Shown here piece by piece: positions 27,062 through 36,018 of a DNA stretch of 64,000 bases. The position numbers and the translations under genes are program-made. The first letter of the stretch is position 1. Every line of letters begins with the position of its first letter. Under the pieces are notes generated by a model that did not search any database, was not told the origin of the DNA, and saw only the letters and a program-made list of their open reading frames with translations. The stretch comes from Sphingobacterium hotanense (lineage in GTDB: Bacteria; Bacteroidota; Bacteroidia; Sphingobacteriales; Sphingobacteriaceae): assembly GCF_008274825.1 (NCBI RefSeq), contig NZ_CP030848.1:1302001-1366000 (forward strand), read 5' to 3'.

Positions 27062-29626
27062 TTAATCCTTTTTTTTGTTGTCTTTTACGTCAGATGCGAG
27101 GTTAGAATCATCGCTCTCATCTTTACTTGCCGCAGCAACCTTGATCTCGCTCTTAGCCTCATCGAAGTCCACTAAGATGGCTTCACCAGACTTTAACTCG
27201 CCTTTCAGAATTTCCTCTGCAATCGGATCTTCTAAGTATTTTTGAATCGCACGCTTCAACGGACGAGCTCCAAAATTACTGTCATATCCTTTCTCAGCAA
27301 TGTAATTCTTCGCTTTCTCTGTAAGAGTGATTTTGTGTCCCAAACCTTCAATTCTAGTGAATAAAGATTTAAGTTCAATATCAATAATCTTAAAGATATG
27401 TTCTTTGTTCAACGAGTTGAAGACAATCACATCATCAACACGGTTCAAGAACTCAGGAGCAAAAGCACGTTTCAACGCAGTTTCAATTACTCCACGAGAG
27501 TGTGAGTCTGCCTGATCTGCTTTCGCAGCAGTCGTGAATCCAACACCTTGTCCGAACTCTTTCAACTGGCGTGCACCAATATTCGAGGTCATGATGATGA
27601 TCGTGTTTCTGAAGTCAACCTTACGGCCAAGACTGTCGGTCAACTGTCCTTCATCTAATACCTGTAATAATAAGTTGAACACATCAGGGTGCGCTTTTTC
27701 AATCTCATCTAATAAGACAACTGCATAAGGCTTACGGCGAACTTTCTCTGTCAACTGACCACCTTCTTCGTATCCCACATATCCTGGAGGCGCACCTACT
27801 AATCTAGATACCGCAAATTTCTCCATGTACTCACTCATGTCAATCTGAATCAATGCATCTTCAGAATCAAACATAAAGCGAGCAAGCTCTTTCGCTAATT
27901 CCGTTTTACCAACACCAGTCGGACCTAAGAAGATAAATGAACCTATCGGTTTCTTAGGATCTTTCAAGCCGGCACGCGTCCGCTGAATAGCTTTTACAAG
28001 CTTCTGAACAGCATCGTCCTGACCAATGATACGGCCTTTCATCGATTCGCCCATATTCAATAGCTTTTGGCTATCCGATTGGCTAACACGTTGAACAGGG
28101 ATACCTGTCATCATCGACACAACTTCCGCAACATTATCTTCCGTAACAGTATAACGTGTAGTCTTCGTTTCAGCTTCCCAAACAGCCTTTTCTTTTTCAA
28201 GCTCTTCGATCAGCTTCTTCTCGGTATCACGTAATTTCGCTGCCTCTTCGTATTTCTGACTGCGGACAACTTTATTTTTCTCAACCTTTACTTCTTCGAT
28301 TTTCTCTTCAATATCAATGATGCTTTGTGGCACATGGATATTGTTCAAGTGAACTCGAGAACCCGATTCATCTAAAGCATCAATCGCTTTATCCGGTAGA
28401 AATCTATCGGTGATATAACGCGTTGTCAATGACACACAAGCCTCAATCGCTTCCGGAGTATAAGTTACATTGTGGTGCTCCTCATACTTGTCCTTGATGC
28501 GGTTCAAGATCTCAATCGTATCATCATAGGTAGTCGGTTCTACCGTTACTTTTTGGAATCGACGATCTAAAGCACCGTCTTTCTCAATATACTGACGGTA
28601 TTCGTCTAATGTCGTTGCACCGATACATTGGATTTCTCCACGTGCTAAAGCTGGTTTGAACATATTAGACGCATCTAACGAACCTGAAGCACCACCTGCA
28701 CCAACAATGGTGTGGATCTCATCAATGAATAAGATAACATCCGGAGATTTCTCCAATTCGTTCATTACCGCCTTCATACGCTCCTCGAATTGCCCACGGT
28801 ATTTCGTGCCTGCTACTAATGACGCTAAGTCTAAAGTAACAACACGCTTATTGAACAATACACGTGAAACCTTACGTTGTATGATGCGTAATGCTAGTCC
28901 TTCTGCAATAGCAGATTTACCAACTCCCGGTTCTCCAATTAGAATAGGGTTGTTCTTCTTTCTACGTGATAAGATTTGCGACACGCGCTCAATCTCTTTC
29001 TCACGTCCTACAATAGGATCTAACTTACCTTCTTCCGCAGCTTTTGTTAAGTCGCGACCGAAGTTATCCAATACCGGAGTTTTAGATTTGATATCAGAAA
29101 CCTTCTTCGGAGCAGAGAATTGCGAATCATCTTCCGCATAATCATCATCGCCACTAGGAGGGGTACTCGATGCTTCATCCGTAATGCCAGAAGCATTTTG
29201 CTCAACCTCAGATTTGAAAGTATTATACGATACTTTGTACTGCTGCAAAATCTGCGAGGCGATGTTTTCTTCGTCGCGCAAAATCGCTAGCAACAGATGC
29301 TCGGTGCCAATAATATCACTCTTAAAAATCTTAGCTTCTAAATAAGTTATCTTTAAAACCTTTTCGGCTTGTTTTGTTAGGGGCATGTTGTTGTTCACTG
29401 GAGAACGCGAAACGGAAGAACCTTTCACAGCATCCTCCACAGACTGACGAACTGCCGCCATGTCTATTCCGATATTCTTCAATATCTTGATCGCAACCCC
29501 ATCGCCCTCACGTATTAATCCGAGTAAAAGGTGCTCAGTCCCGATATAATCGTGACGCAAGCGTAATGCTTCCTCACGACTGTAGGAAATGACATCTTTT
29601 ACGCGGGGTGAAAATTTTGCTTCCAT
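27062..29626 (-). CDS. clpC: ClpC, AAA+ unfoldase of the Clp protease
   Basis: Cytoplasmic unfoldase feeding ClpP. 854 residues: two N-terminal Clp-N repeats (about 1-145), AAA-1 with Walker A GEPGVGKSA, an M domain containing a UVR-type coiled coil (YEEAAKLRDTEKKLIEELE), AAA-2 with Walker A GPTGVGKTE, and a C-terminal D2-small domain. The UVR/M-domain separates ClpC from ClpB and ClpA. Acidic/lysine-rich tail is normal variation. Monocistronic, divergent from ettA. Confidence 0.96.
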   Translation of the reverse strand: MEAKFSPRVKDVISYSREEALRLRHDYIGTEHLLLGLIREGDGVAIKILKNIGIDMAAVRQSVEDAVKGSSVSRSPVNNNMPLTKQAEKVLKITYLEAKIFKSDIIGTEHLLLAILRDEENIASQILQQYKVSYNTFKSEVEQNASGITDEASSTPPSGDDDYAEDDSQFSAPKKVSDIKSKTPVLDNFGRDLTKAAEEGKLDPIVGREKEIERVSQILSRRKKNNPILIGEPGVGKSAIAEGLALRIIQRKVSRVLFNKRVVTLDLASLVAGTKYRGQFEERMKAVMNELEKSPDVILFIDEIHTIVGAGGASGSLDASNMFKPALARGEIQCIGATTLDEYRQYIEKDGALDRRFQKVTVEPTTYDDTIEILNRIKDKYEEHHNVTYTPEAIEACVSLTTRYITDRFLPDKAIDALDESGSRVHLNNIHVPQSIIDIEEKIEEVKVEKNKVVRSQKYEEAAKLRDTEKKLIEELEKEKAVWEAETKTTRYTVTEDNVAEVVSMMTGIPVQRVSQSDSQKLLNMGESMKGRIIGQDDAVQKLVKAIQRTRAGLKDPKKPIGSFIFLGPTGVGKTELAKELARFMFDSEDALIQIDMSEYMEKFAVSRLVGAPPGYVGYEEGGQLTEKVRRKPYAVVLLDEIEKAHPDVFNLLLQVLDEGQLTDSLGRKVDFRNTIIIMTSNIGARQLKEFGQGVGFTTAAKADQADSHSRGVIETALKRAFAPEFLNRVDDVIVFNSLNKEHIFKIIDIELKSLFTRIEGLGHKITLTEKAKNYIAEKGYDSNFGARPLKRAIQKYLEDPIAEEILKGELKSGEAILVDFDEAKSEIKVAAASKDESDDSNLASDVKDNKKKD

Positions 29627-29766
29627 TTAAATTACCTTTCTCAATTAGTGGATGTACCAAACATTATAAATGTAATAAAAATACATGGTACCGCCTTTTG
29701 TTATAGATATTATTTATCAACAATTAGACCATACCCGTAAAACTACCAATTTGTCAGTATTTCCAT

Positions 29767-29774
29767 TATCTTTG
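29767..29774 (+). promoter_or_regulatory. -7 box of the ettA promoter
   Basis: TATCTTTG, exact TAnnTTTG match, 22 bp before the ettA ATG. Confidence 0.5.
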
Positions 29775-29796
29775 TGTAAAAAGTTACATTTCTCTT

Positions 29797-31479
29797 ATGT
29801 CTGACGAAAAAATCATTTTTTCGATGGCTGGTGTCAATAAAATACACCCACCATCCAAACAAGTTCTGAAAAATATCTATCTGTCTTTTTTCTATGGAGC
29901 TAAAATCGGTGTTATAGGTTTAAACGGTTCCGGAAAATCATCCTTATTAAAAATTATTGCAGGAATTGATAAATCATACCAAGGTGAAGTCGTGTTCTCA
30001 CCGGGATATTCCGTAGGATATCTAGCGCAAGAACCCGAACTGGACCTAACTAAAACCGTAAAGCAGGTCGTAGAAGAAGGCGTAGCAGAAACAACCGCAA
30101 TCCTTCAGGAATATGAAGAAATCAACGAGAAATTCGGGTTGCCTGAGGTTTACGAGGATGCTGATGCAATGGATAAATTATTAGCGAGACAAGGTGAATT
30201 GCAGGATATTATTGATGCAACCAACGCTTGGGAGTTAGATGCAAAACTAGAGCGTGCAATGGATGCATTACGCTGTCCAGAGCCAGATGCGCTAATTGCC
30301 AATTTGTCAGGTGGAGAGCGAAGAAGGGTGGCATTGTGTCGATTATTATTGCAAGAACCAGATGTATTATTGTTAGATGAGCCGACCAACCACTTGGACG
30401 CCGAGTCTATTGATTGGTTAGAGCAACACTTGCAACAATACAAGGGGACAGTAATCGCAGTTACCCACGACCGTTATTTCCTTGACAATGTAGCGGGATG
30501 GATTTTAGAGCTTGATCGCGGAGAAGGTATTCCTTGGAAAGGTAATTATTCGTCGTGGTTGGATCAAAAGGCGAAACGTTTAGCTCAGGAAGAAAAACAA
30601 GAAACGAAACGTCAGAAAACTTTAGAGCGTGAGTTAGAGTGGGTTAAAATGGCTCCTAAAGCACGCCACGCCAAGTCAAAAGCGCGTTTGCATAATTATG
30701 AAAAGTTAGCGTCAGAGGAAACGAGAGAACGCGAAGAGAAATTAGAGCTATTCATTCCACCGGGCCCAAGATTGGGTAATGTGGTAATTGAGGCCGACAA
30801 TGTTTCAAAATCCTATGGAGATCGCATTTTATTCGAGAACCTAAGTTTCTCTTTACCGCCGGCAGGAATCGTCGGAATTATCGGACCTAACGGTGTTGGT
30901 AAAACGACTCTTTTCCGACTAATTACCGGCCAAGAGCAGCCTGATTCAGGAACGTTTAAAGTTGGTGAAACCGTAGTATTAGGCTATGTTGACCAAATGC
31001 ACGATGACCTTGATCCGAACAAAACTGTTTGGGAGAATATTACAGGGGGTAATGAAAATATCCTGTTAGGAAATAAGCAGGTCAACTCGAGAGCCTATGT
31101 GTCGAAATTCAACTTCAACGGTGGTGATCAGCAAAAGAAAATATCCGTATTATCGGGAGGTGAGAGAAATCGTGTACATTTGGCAATAACATTGAAGAAA
31201 GGTTCAAACGTATTATTACTGGATGAGCCTACCAACGATATCGACGTGAATACCTTACGTGCATTGGAAGAGGGATTAGATAACTTCGGCGGATGTGCTG
31301 TTGTTATTTCCCACGACCGTTGGTTCTTAAATAGAATTTGTACACATATCCTAGCGTTCGAAGGTGACTCGCAAGTTTACTTCTTCGAAGGTAACTACAC
31401 GGAATATGAAGAAAATCGTAAAAAACGCTTAGGCGATGTCGCTCCAAAGAGAGTGAAATATAAAAAATTAGTAAAATAG
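29797..31479 (+). CDS. ettA: Energy-dependent translational throttle protein EttA (ABC-F)
   Basis: Ribosome-associated ABC-F ATPase that gates the first elongation step according to ATP level. 560 residues: two ABC cassettes (Walker A GLNGSGKSS and GPNGVGKTT; signatures LSGGERRRV and LSGGERNRV; Walker B LLLLDEPTNHLD and LLLLDEPTNDID), an inserted arm after the first Walker A, and the P-site tRNA interaction linker rich in Lys/Arg/Glu (about 240-310). Full length. It is followed after 10 bp by the histidine kinase. Confidence 0.94.
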   Translation: MSDEKIIFSMAGVNKIHPPSKQVLKNIYLSFFYGAKIGVIGLNGSGKSSLLKIIAGIDKSYQGEVVFSPGYSVGYLAQEPELDLTKTVKQVVEEGVAETTAILQEYEEINEKFGLPEVYEDADAMDKLLARQGELQDIIDATNAWELDAKLERAMDALRCPEPDALIANLSGGERRRVALCRLLLQEPDVLLLDEPTNHLDAESIDWLEQHLQQYKGTVIAVTHDRYFLDNVAGWILELDRGEGIPWKGNYSSWLDQKAKRLAQEEKQETKRQKTLERELEWVKMAPKARHAKSKARLHNYEKLASEETREREEKLELFIPPGPRLGNVVIEADNVSKSYGDRILFENLSFSLPPAGIVGIIGPNGVGKTTLFRLITGQEQPDSGTFKVGETVVLGYVDQMHDDLDPNKTVWENITGGNENILLGNKQVNSRAYVSKFNFNGGDQQKKISVLSGGERNRVHLAITLKKGSNVLLLDEPTNDIDVNTLRALEEGLDNFGGCAVVISHDRWFLNRICTHILAFEGDSQVYFFEGNYTEYEENRKKRLGDVAPKRVKYKKLVK

Positions 31480-31489
31480 TACAGTACCC

Positions 31490-32677
31490 TTGGATTCATC
31501 AAAACTACTCGAAGCAATCATTGAAAATGCGATCGATGGTATCATTACTATCGATCCGCATGGCATCGTGGAGAGTATAAACCCTTCCGCATTAGTGCTA
31601 TTCGGCTACCGTGCCGAAGAAGTGATTGGAAATAATATTTCCATGCTAATGCCCGAGCCTGATCGCTCGAATCATGATCGGTATATCTCGACCTATGAGG
31701 AAACCGGTCATAAAAAAATCATCGGAATCGGACGTGAAGTGCGCGGTCTCAAAAAAGACGGCTCCACTTTCCCTTTCCGACTGTCGGTAAGTGAAGTGTT
31801 CTATAAAGACGGAAAAATCTTCACCGGCTTTGTTCATGATCTAACGAAAGAGAAGCAAGCAGAAGACGAACTAAAGAAGCATGCTCTAGAACTTGAAACA
31901 AAAGTTAGAGAAAGAACGAAAGACCTGATAAAACTTGTTTCGGAACTCGAAAAAGCCAAAGCCGACGTCAGCGTCTCTTTGGAAAAAGAGAAGGAACTCA
32001 ACCAACTGAAATCACGCTTCGTCTCGATGGCGTCGCACGAATTCAGAACACCATTGAGCTCCGTGCAGCTATCCGCTTCCCTAATCGACCGCTATGTCGA
32101 GAAGTCCGAATATGGTCCAATTGAAAAGCATACGGCGCGCATAAAAGGATCTGTTCAATTATTGAATACCATCCTGAATGATTTCCTTTCCTTGGAAAAA
32201 CTAGAAGCAGGTGTCGTAGTTGTGAATAAGGCGGAAACTAATATCGTTCAGTTGGGCGAAGAGATAGCCGAGGAGATGCAGCTGATCTGTAAAAAGAACC
32301 AGCACATTGTGTATCAACACACCGGCGAAGCTTCCAACTTTTATGTCGATCCCAATCTATTGAAAAATAGTATTATCAATCTGGTCTCCAATGCCATCAA
32401 ATACTCTGGCGAGGATACCTTCATCGAATTCAGCACAGAAATCGATAAGGACAATCTTTTGGTGACCGTTAAAGATAATGGCATTGGAATCCCGGCGGAG
32501 GAGCAAGCAAATCTAACCGAACCGTTCTTTAGAGCAAATAATACAGGAAATATACCAGGTACCGGCTTGGGGCTAAATATTGTGAAGCGTTACGTAGGAT
32601 TGATGGGAGGAGAGATGGATTATTGGTCCGAAGTAAACCAAGGTGCTATTTTTAAAATGAGTTTTACCCAACTATAA
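31490..32677 (+). CDS. PAS-domain sensor histidine kinase
   Basis: Cytoplasmic-looking kinase with no membrane helix, 395 residues. PAS domain at about 5-120 (AIIENAIDGIITIDPHG), coiled coil, HisKA with His in MASHEFRTPLSS, and HATPase with N box (NLVSNAIKYS), G1 (DNGIGIP) and G2 (GTGLGLNIV). The only workable start is TTG 31490-31492: an in-frame stop lies at 31472 and the next Met is inside the PAS domain. Its stop overlaps the start of the response regulator by one base, so they form a pair. The signal is unknown; PAS of this type can bind heme or flavin. Confidence 0.92.
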   Translation: MDSSKLLEAIIENAIDGIITIDPHGIVESINPSALVLFGYRAEEVIGNNISMLMPEPDRSNHDRYISTYEETGHKKIIGIGREVRGLKKDGSTFPFRLSVSEVFYKDGKIFTGFVHDLTKEKQAEDELKKHALELETKVRERTKDLIKLVSELEKAKADVSVSLEKEKELNQLKSRFVSMASHEFRTPLSSVQLSASLIDRYVEKSEYGPIEKHTARIKGSVQLLNTILNDFLSLEKLEAGVVVVNKAETNIVQLGEEIAEEMQLICKKNQHIVYQHTGEASNFYVDPNLLKNSIINLVSNAIKYSGEDTFIEFSTEIDKDNLLVTVKDNGIGIPAEEQANLTEPFFRANNTGNIPGTGLGLNIVKRYVGLMGGEMDYWSEVNQGAIFKMSFTQL

Positions 32678-33735
32678 TGGAAAAAAGAAAAATCTTAATC
32701 ATCGAAGATAATAGTGATATCCGAGAGAGCACAGCAGAGATTTTAGAATTAACAGGTGAATATACCGTCATTGTCGCGGAAGAAGGAAAGACAGGAGTAG
32801 AGATGGCAATGAAACATCATCCTGACTTAATTCTATGCGATATTATGATGCCTGAATTGGATGGTTATGGCGTGTTGTACATGTTAGGAAAGCACGAGGA
32901 AACGCAGCATATTCCATTCATTTTCCTAACGGCGAAAACTGAAAAAGCTGACGTCCGAAAAGCCATGGAGATGGGAGCAGACGATTACCTGACCAAGCCG
33001 TTCGACGATCTGGAACTATTAAATGCCATTGAAAGTCGATTCAAAAAACGCCAGCAGTTACAAGCGAAAGCAAGCCCGAGTATGGATAGCCTCCGTCTGG
33101 ATGAATCAGAACAAGCTTATCTGTTGCAGGATTTAGCAAGTAACGGACGCGTAAAGTCGATCAAGAAAAAACAAACGATTTACGAAGCAGGTGATACTCC
33201 GGTATACGTCTATTACATTAAAAAAGGAAAAGTACGCAGTTTCTTAAATTACAAAGATGGCCGAGAGCTCTCGACCAATATTTATATCGAAGACCAATTC
33301 TTCGGTTTGGAATCTGTCCTGTTGAATATCAAATACGGAGATAATACAGCGACTTTGGAAGATGCAGAAATCGCTCTGATTCATAAGGATGCCTTCTTCG
33401 AATTGATGTACAAGAAGCCTGCAATCGCAACGAAGTTAATCAAATTGTTATCTCAAAATATTCGCGATAAGGAAGAACAGATGCTTGGATTTGCGTACGA
33501 CTCCGTAAGGAAGCGCGTAGCAAATGCCTTAGTCAATGTCGCAGAAAAATCGGAAGCAGATATGGACGAGGTTACTATCAAAATATCACGTGATGACCTG
33601 GCTGCATTAGCAGGAACAGCAAACGAAACAATATCTAGAATGCTGGCAGACTTTAAAGACGAACGTCTATTAACAAAAGAAGGCAATGCAATCAAAATAT
33701 TCTCGATTACAAAGCTTAAAAACATCAAACAATAA
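32677..33735 (+). CDS. Response regulator: receiver fused to a Crp/Fnr-type DNA-binding half
   Basis: 352 residues. Receiver domain (1-122) with phospho-acceptor Asp in LILCDIMMPE and the Thr/Lys in FLTAK and DDYLTKPFDD; then a cyclic-nucleotide-binding-like beta barrel (about 145-250, GDTPVYVYYIKKGKV) and a Crp-type winged helix (ISRDDLAALAG-TANETISRML). The recognition helix has ETISR as in Fnr. The barrel lacks an obvious cAMP phosphate-binding RxS motif. Overlaps the kinase stop codon (TAATG). Binding to the Fnr-like boxes nearby is inferred from proximity only. Confidence 0.9.
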   Translation: MEKRKILIIEDNSDIRESTAEILELTGEYTVIVAEEGKTGVEMAMKHHPDLILCDIMMPELDGYGVLYMLGKHEETQHIPFIFLTAKTEKADVRKAMEMGADDYLTKPFDDLELLNAIESRFKKRQQLQAKASPSMDSLRLDESEQAYLLQDLASNGRVKSIKKKQTIYEAGDTPVYVYYIKKGKVRSFLNYKDGRELSTNIYIEDQFFGLESVLLNIKYGDNTATLEDAEIALIHKDAFFELMYKKPAIATKLIKLLSQNIRDKEEQMLGFAYDSVRKRVANALVNVAEKSEADMDEVTIKISRDDLAALAGTANETISRMLADFKDERLLTKEGNAIKIFSITKLKNIKQ

Positions 33736-33808
33736 ACCACTCAGTTGATGGTGATAAGAATTGTGAAATGTTCTACTTTGCAGTTCCGATTTACAGAATA
33801 AAACACGG

Positions 33809-33837
33809 AGAGCCCTAAAAAAGGGCTCTTTCTATTT
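33809..33837 (+). terminator. Terminator of the kinase-regulator unit
   Basis: Stem AGAGCCCT (33809-33816) / AGGGCTCT (33822-33829), then TTTCTATTT. Confidence 0.7.
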
Positions 33838-34059
33838 CTAAATTTTCTAACGAATTAACGCCTCGCCGTCCTCCATTAGATCTCCTAAATCAAAAAAATA
33901 AATTCTTGTTACAATCATCTATTTCACCCCATCAAACCGAATTAAATCGCATCTAATTATTTTTCGTTCGCTGATCAATCTTGTTCTTAAAATATAATTT
34001 TACATATCACTGGTATGATATTGATAATTAAGTGGTTAAAATCTATATCGTTTCATGCA

Positions 34060-34075
34060 ACTGATATTTATCACA
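34060..34075. promoter_or_regulatory. Secondary, weaker Crp/Fnr-type box
   Basis: ACTGATATTTATCACA matches the box at 34132 in the TGAT-N4-ATCACA core with two mismatches in the left arm. Its centre is 72 bp (about seven helical turns) upstream of the main box. Confidence 0.35.
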
Positions 34076-34131
34076 ATTCATGATTACTGTAACAGGTACC
34101 ATTCAATAGCGAATTAATGCCATGCGGTTGG

Positions 34132-34147
34132 TGTGATATATATCACT
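34132..34147. promoter_or_regulatory. Crp/Fnr-type operator of the hemN-ccoIS operon
   Basis: TGTGATATATATCACT, a near-perfect inverted repeat, centred 51.5 bp upstream of the TACCTTTG box at 34191-34198, hence about -65 relative to the likely start. The same box at the same spacing occurs before ccoNO. Regulation by oxygen or redox is inferred. Confidence 0.7.
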
Positions 34148-34190
34148 TCTTTACATGATGCCATTCACTAGTTCATCCTCGTTTTAAGCC

Positions 34191-34198
34191 TACCTTTG
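34191..34198 (+). promoter_or_regulatory. -7 box of the hemN-ccoIS operon
   Basis: TACCTTTG, exact consensus, 25 bp before the ATG at 34223. No good -33 element is present, as expected for an activated promoter. Confidence 0.65.
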
Positions 34199-34222
34199 GG
34201 CTACTTAGCTACAAATTTAGGA

Positions 34223-34642
34223 ATGAGAGTGATTGCATACAATATATTAGATCAAGAGAAGGAAGTCTTGGCTAAGGCAAATGCCAAAGTCCATGATCTG
34301 ACTTTGATATCGAACGAACTGAACTTTAGTACGATCCACTTTGCAATGGGTAAAGAGGCCGTATTGATTTCCGATCGTGATATTCTTGATCGTGTAATGT
34401 TATTTGAATTGTACAAAATGGGGGTTAAAAGCGTAATTACTCGTTCTAAAACTACCGATCATATCGACCTTGATTACGCTGGTGAATTAAAAATGCACGT
34501 GGCAAACGTTCCTTTTGACTCGTCAATGGAAAGTATAGCCAAGCAAACTATCCAGAATCTAACCCAATGGATGGTCGGGGGATGTGCCGGCGAAGCGTGC
34601 CAATGTCGAATGGACTGTGCTAACAGGACTAAACAAAGTTAA
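34223..34642 (+). CDS. Truncated 2-hydroxyacid dehydrogenase-like protein with Cys-rich tail
   Basis: 139 residues from ATG 34223. Residues 1-100 look like the N-terminal half of the D-lactate dehydrogenase substrate domain (MRVIAYNILDQEKEVLAKAN, ITRSKTTDHIDLDYAGE, HVANVPFDSSMESIAKQT). The whole Rossmann NAD-binding domain is missing. Instead the chain ends in a C-x4-C-x-C-x3-C tail (CAGEACQCRMDC). Full-length relatives could not use NAD without that domain, so a binding or sensory role is more likely. It is first in an operon with hemN (1 bp gap), ccoI and ccoS. I do not know a described function for it. Confidence 0.8.
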   Translation: MRVIAYNILDQEKEVLAKANAKVHDLTLISNELNFSTIHFAMGKEAVLISDRDILDRVMLFELYKMGVKSVITRSKTTDHIDLDYAGELKMHVANVPFDSSMESIAKQTIQNLTQWMVGGCAGEACQCRMDCANRTKQS

Positions 34643-34643
34643 G

Positions 34644-36008
34644 ATGGAAAACCCAGATTTAAATCAATTGATCAGCAAGTACAACGTTGCTGCACCTCGT
34701 TACACGAGTTACCCAACTGTCCCTTTTTGGGAAAACGATGCTTTTAACGAACAGGAGTGGCGCTTTAGAGTCGCCCAAAACTTTAAGAGTTCTAAGCATA
34801 ATGGGATAAGCATTTATGTCCATCTTCCTTATTGTGAAAGCCTCTGCACATATTGCGGTTGTAATACGCGAATCACCAAGAACCATAATGTAGAAACACC
34901 ATACATCGAATCGCTGCTAAAAGAATGGAGCATGTATAAACGAATCCTTGGTAACGAGTCCCTGTTAATCAGTGAGATTCACTTAGGAGGCGGTACCCCT
35001 ACTTTCTTTAAAGCAGAGAACTTAAGAAGATTGATCAACGGGTTGCTATCTGGAAATAGAAAGGCTGCAGAAGCATCATTCTCTTTCGAAGCACATCCAG
35101 CAAATACAACATACGATCATTTGAAAACCCTTTATGATTTAGGGTTCAAAAGACTGAGTTTAGGAATTCAGGATTTTGATGAAAAGGTTCAGTTTATCAT
35201 TAACCGCCACCAAACTGTAGAGGACGTTGATCGCGTAATGAAGGATGCTCGTGGAATTGGATACGACTCCATCAACTTTGATTTAATTTATGGTCTGCCA
35301 TTACAGACGGCGGAGTCAGTAAAGATGACAATTGAACATTCTTTACGTTTAAATCCCAACCGTATTTCTTTCTACAGTTATGCGCATGTGCCTTGGATTA
35401 AACCTGGACAACGCCGATTTACAGAGCATGATCTTCCGGTTGGCGAAGAAAAACTTAATTTGTATAAACTGGGAAAAGAAATGATCCAAGCTGCGGGATT
35501 CAAAGATGTAGGTATGGATCACTTTTCAAAAGTGGAAGATGCTCTATATATTGCATCGAAAAATGGCGGTCTACACCGTAACTTTATGGGTTATGCCGAT
35601 CGTTATACACCCTTGTTGCTTGGACTGGGAGTGTCGTCTATCAGTGATGCTTGGACAGGCTTCGCGCAAAATGTTAAAACAGTAGAGGAATATCATGCGT
35701 TAATAGGGGAAGGGAAACTTCCAGTAGTGAAAGGACACCTATTGACAGAGTTAGATACACATATTCGCCAATATATCTTGGACATGATGTGCCGCGGAAA
35801 GGTTATATTGAAGGATAGCGTAAAAGAAAACGAGGATATACTGAAACGTTTGCAACCAATGATAGCCGATGGTTTAGTGACCGTAACGAACAATAAAGTA
35901 GAAATAACACAAATAGGGAAATCCTTCTTGCGCAATGTGTGTATGGCATTTGACGTAAGATTACACGAAACTCAAGAAAGAGAAAACCTGTTCAGCCAAG
36001 CTATATAG
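34644..36008 (+). CDS. hemN: Oxygen-independent coproporphyrinogen III dehydrogenase
   Basis: Radical-SAM enzyme of anaerobic/microaerobic heme synthesis (coproporphyrinogen III to protoporphyrinogen IX). 454 residues; N-terminal NVAAPRYTSYPTVPFW is diagnostic of true HemN. The iron-sulfur motif is CESLCTYCGC (CxxxCxxC plus the extra Cys). GGGTPTFF and the HemN C-terminal domain follow. The start is the ATG 1 bp after the upstream gene's stop. It supplies heme for the cbb3 oxidase assembled by the next genes. Confidence 0.95.
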   Translation: MENPDLNQLISKYNVAAPRYTSYPTVPFWENDAFNEQEWRFRVAQNFKSSKHNGISIYVHLPYCESLCTYCGCNTRITKNHNVETPYIESLLKEWSMYKRILGNESLLISEIHLGGGTPTFFKAENLRRLINGLLSGNRKAAEASFSFEAHPANTTYDHLKTLYDLGFKRLSLGIQDFDEKVQFIINRHQTVEDVDRVMKDARGIGYDSINFDLIYGLPLQTAESVKMTIEHSLRLNPNRISFYSYAHVPWIKPGQRRFTEHDLPVGEEKLNLYKLGKEMIQAAGFKDVGMDHFSKVEDALYIASKNGGLHRNFMGYADRYTPLLLGLGVSSISDAWTGFAQNVKTVEEYHALIGEGKLPVVKGHLLTELDTHIRQYILDMMCRGKVILKDSVKENEDILKRLQPMIADGLVTVTNNKVEITQIGKSFLRNVCMAFDVRLHETQERENLFSQAI

Positions 36009-36018
36009 TCGTAATGCC

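Noticed and set aside
33840-34050. Hidden gene between the response regulator and the hemN operon
   Set aside because: No frame over 30 codons with a plausible start; the A/T-rich sequence fits a regulatory region.
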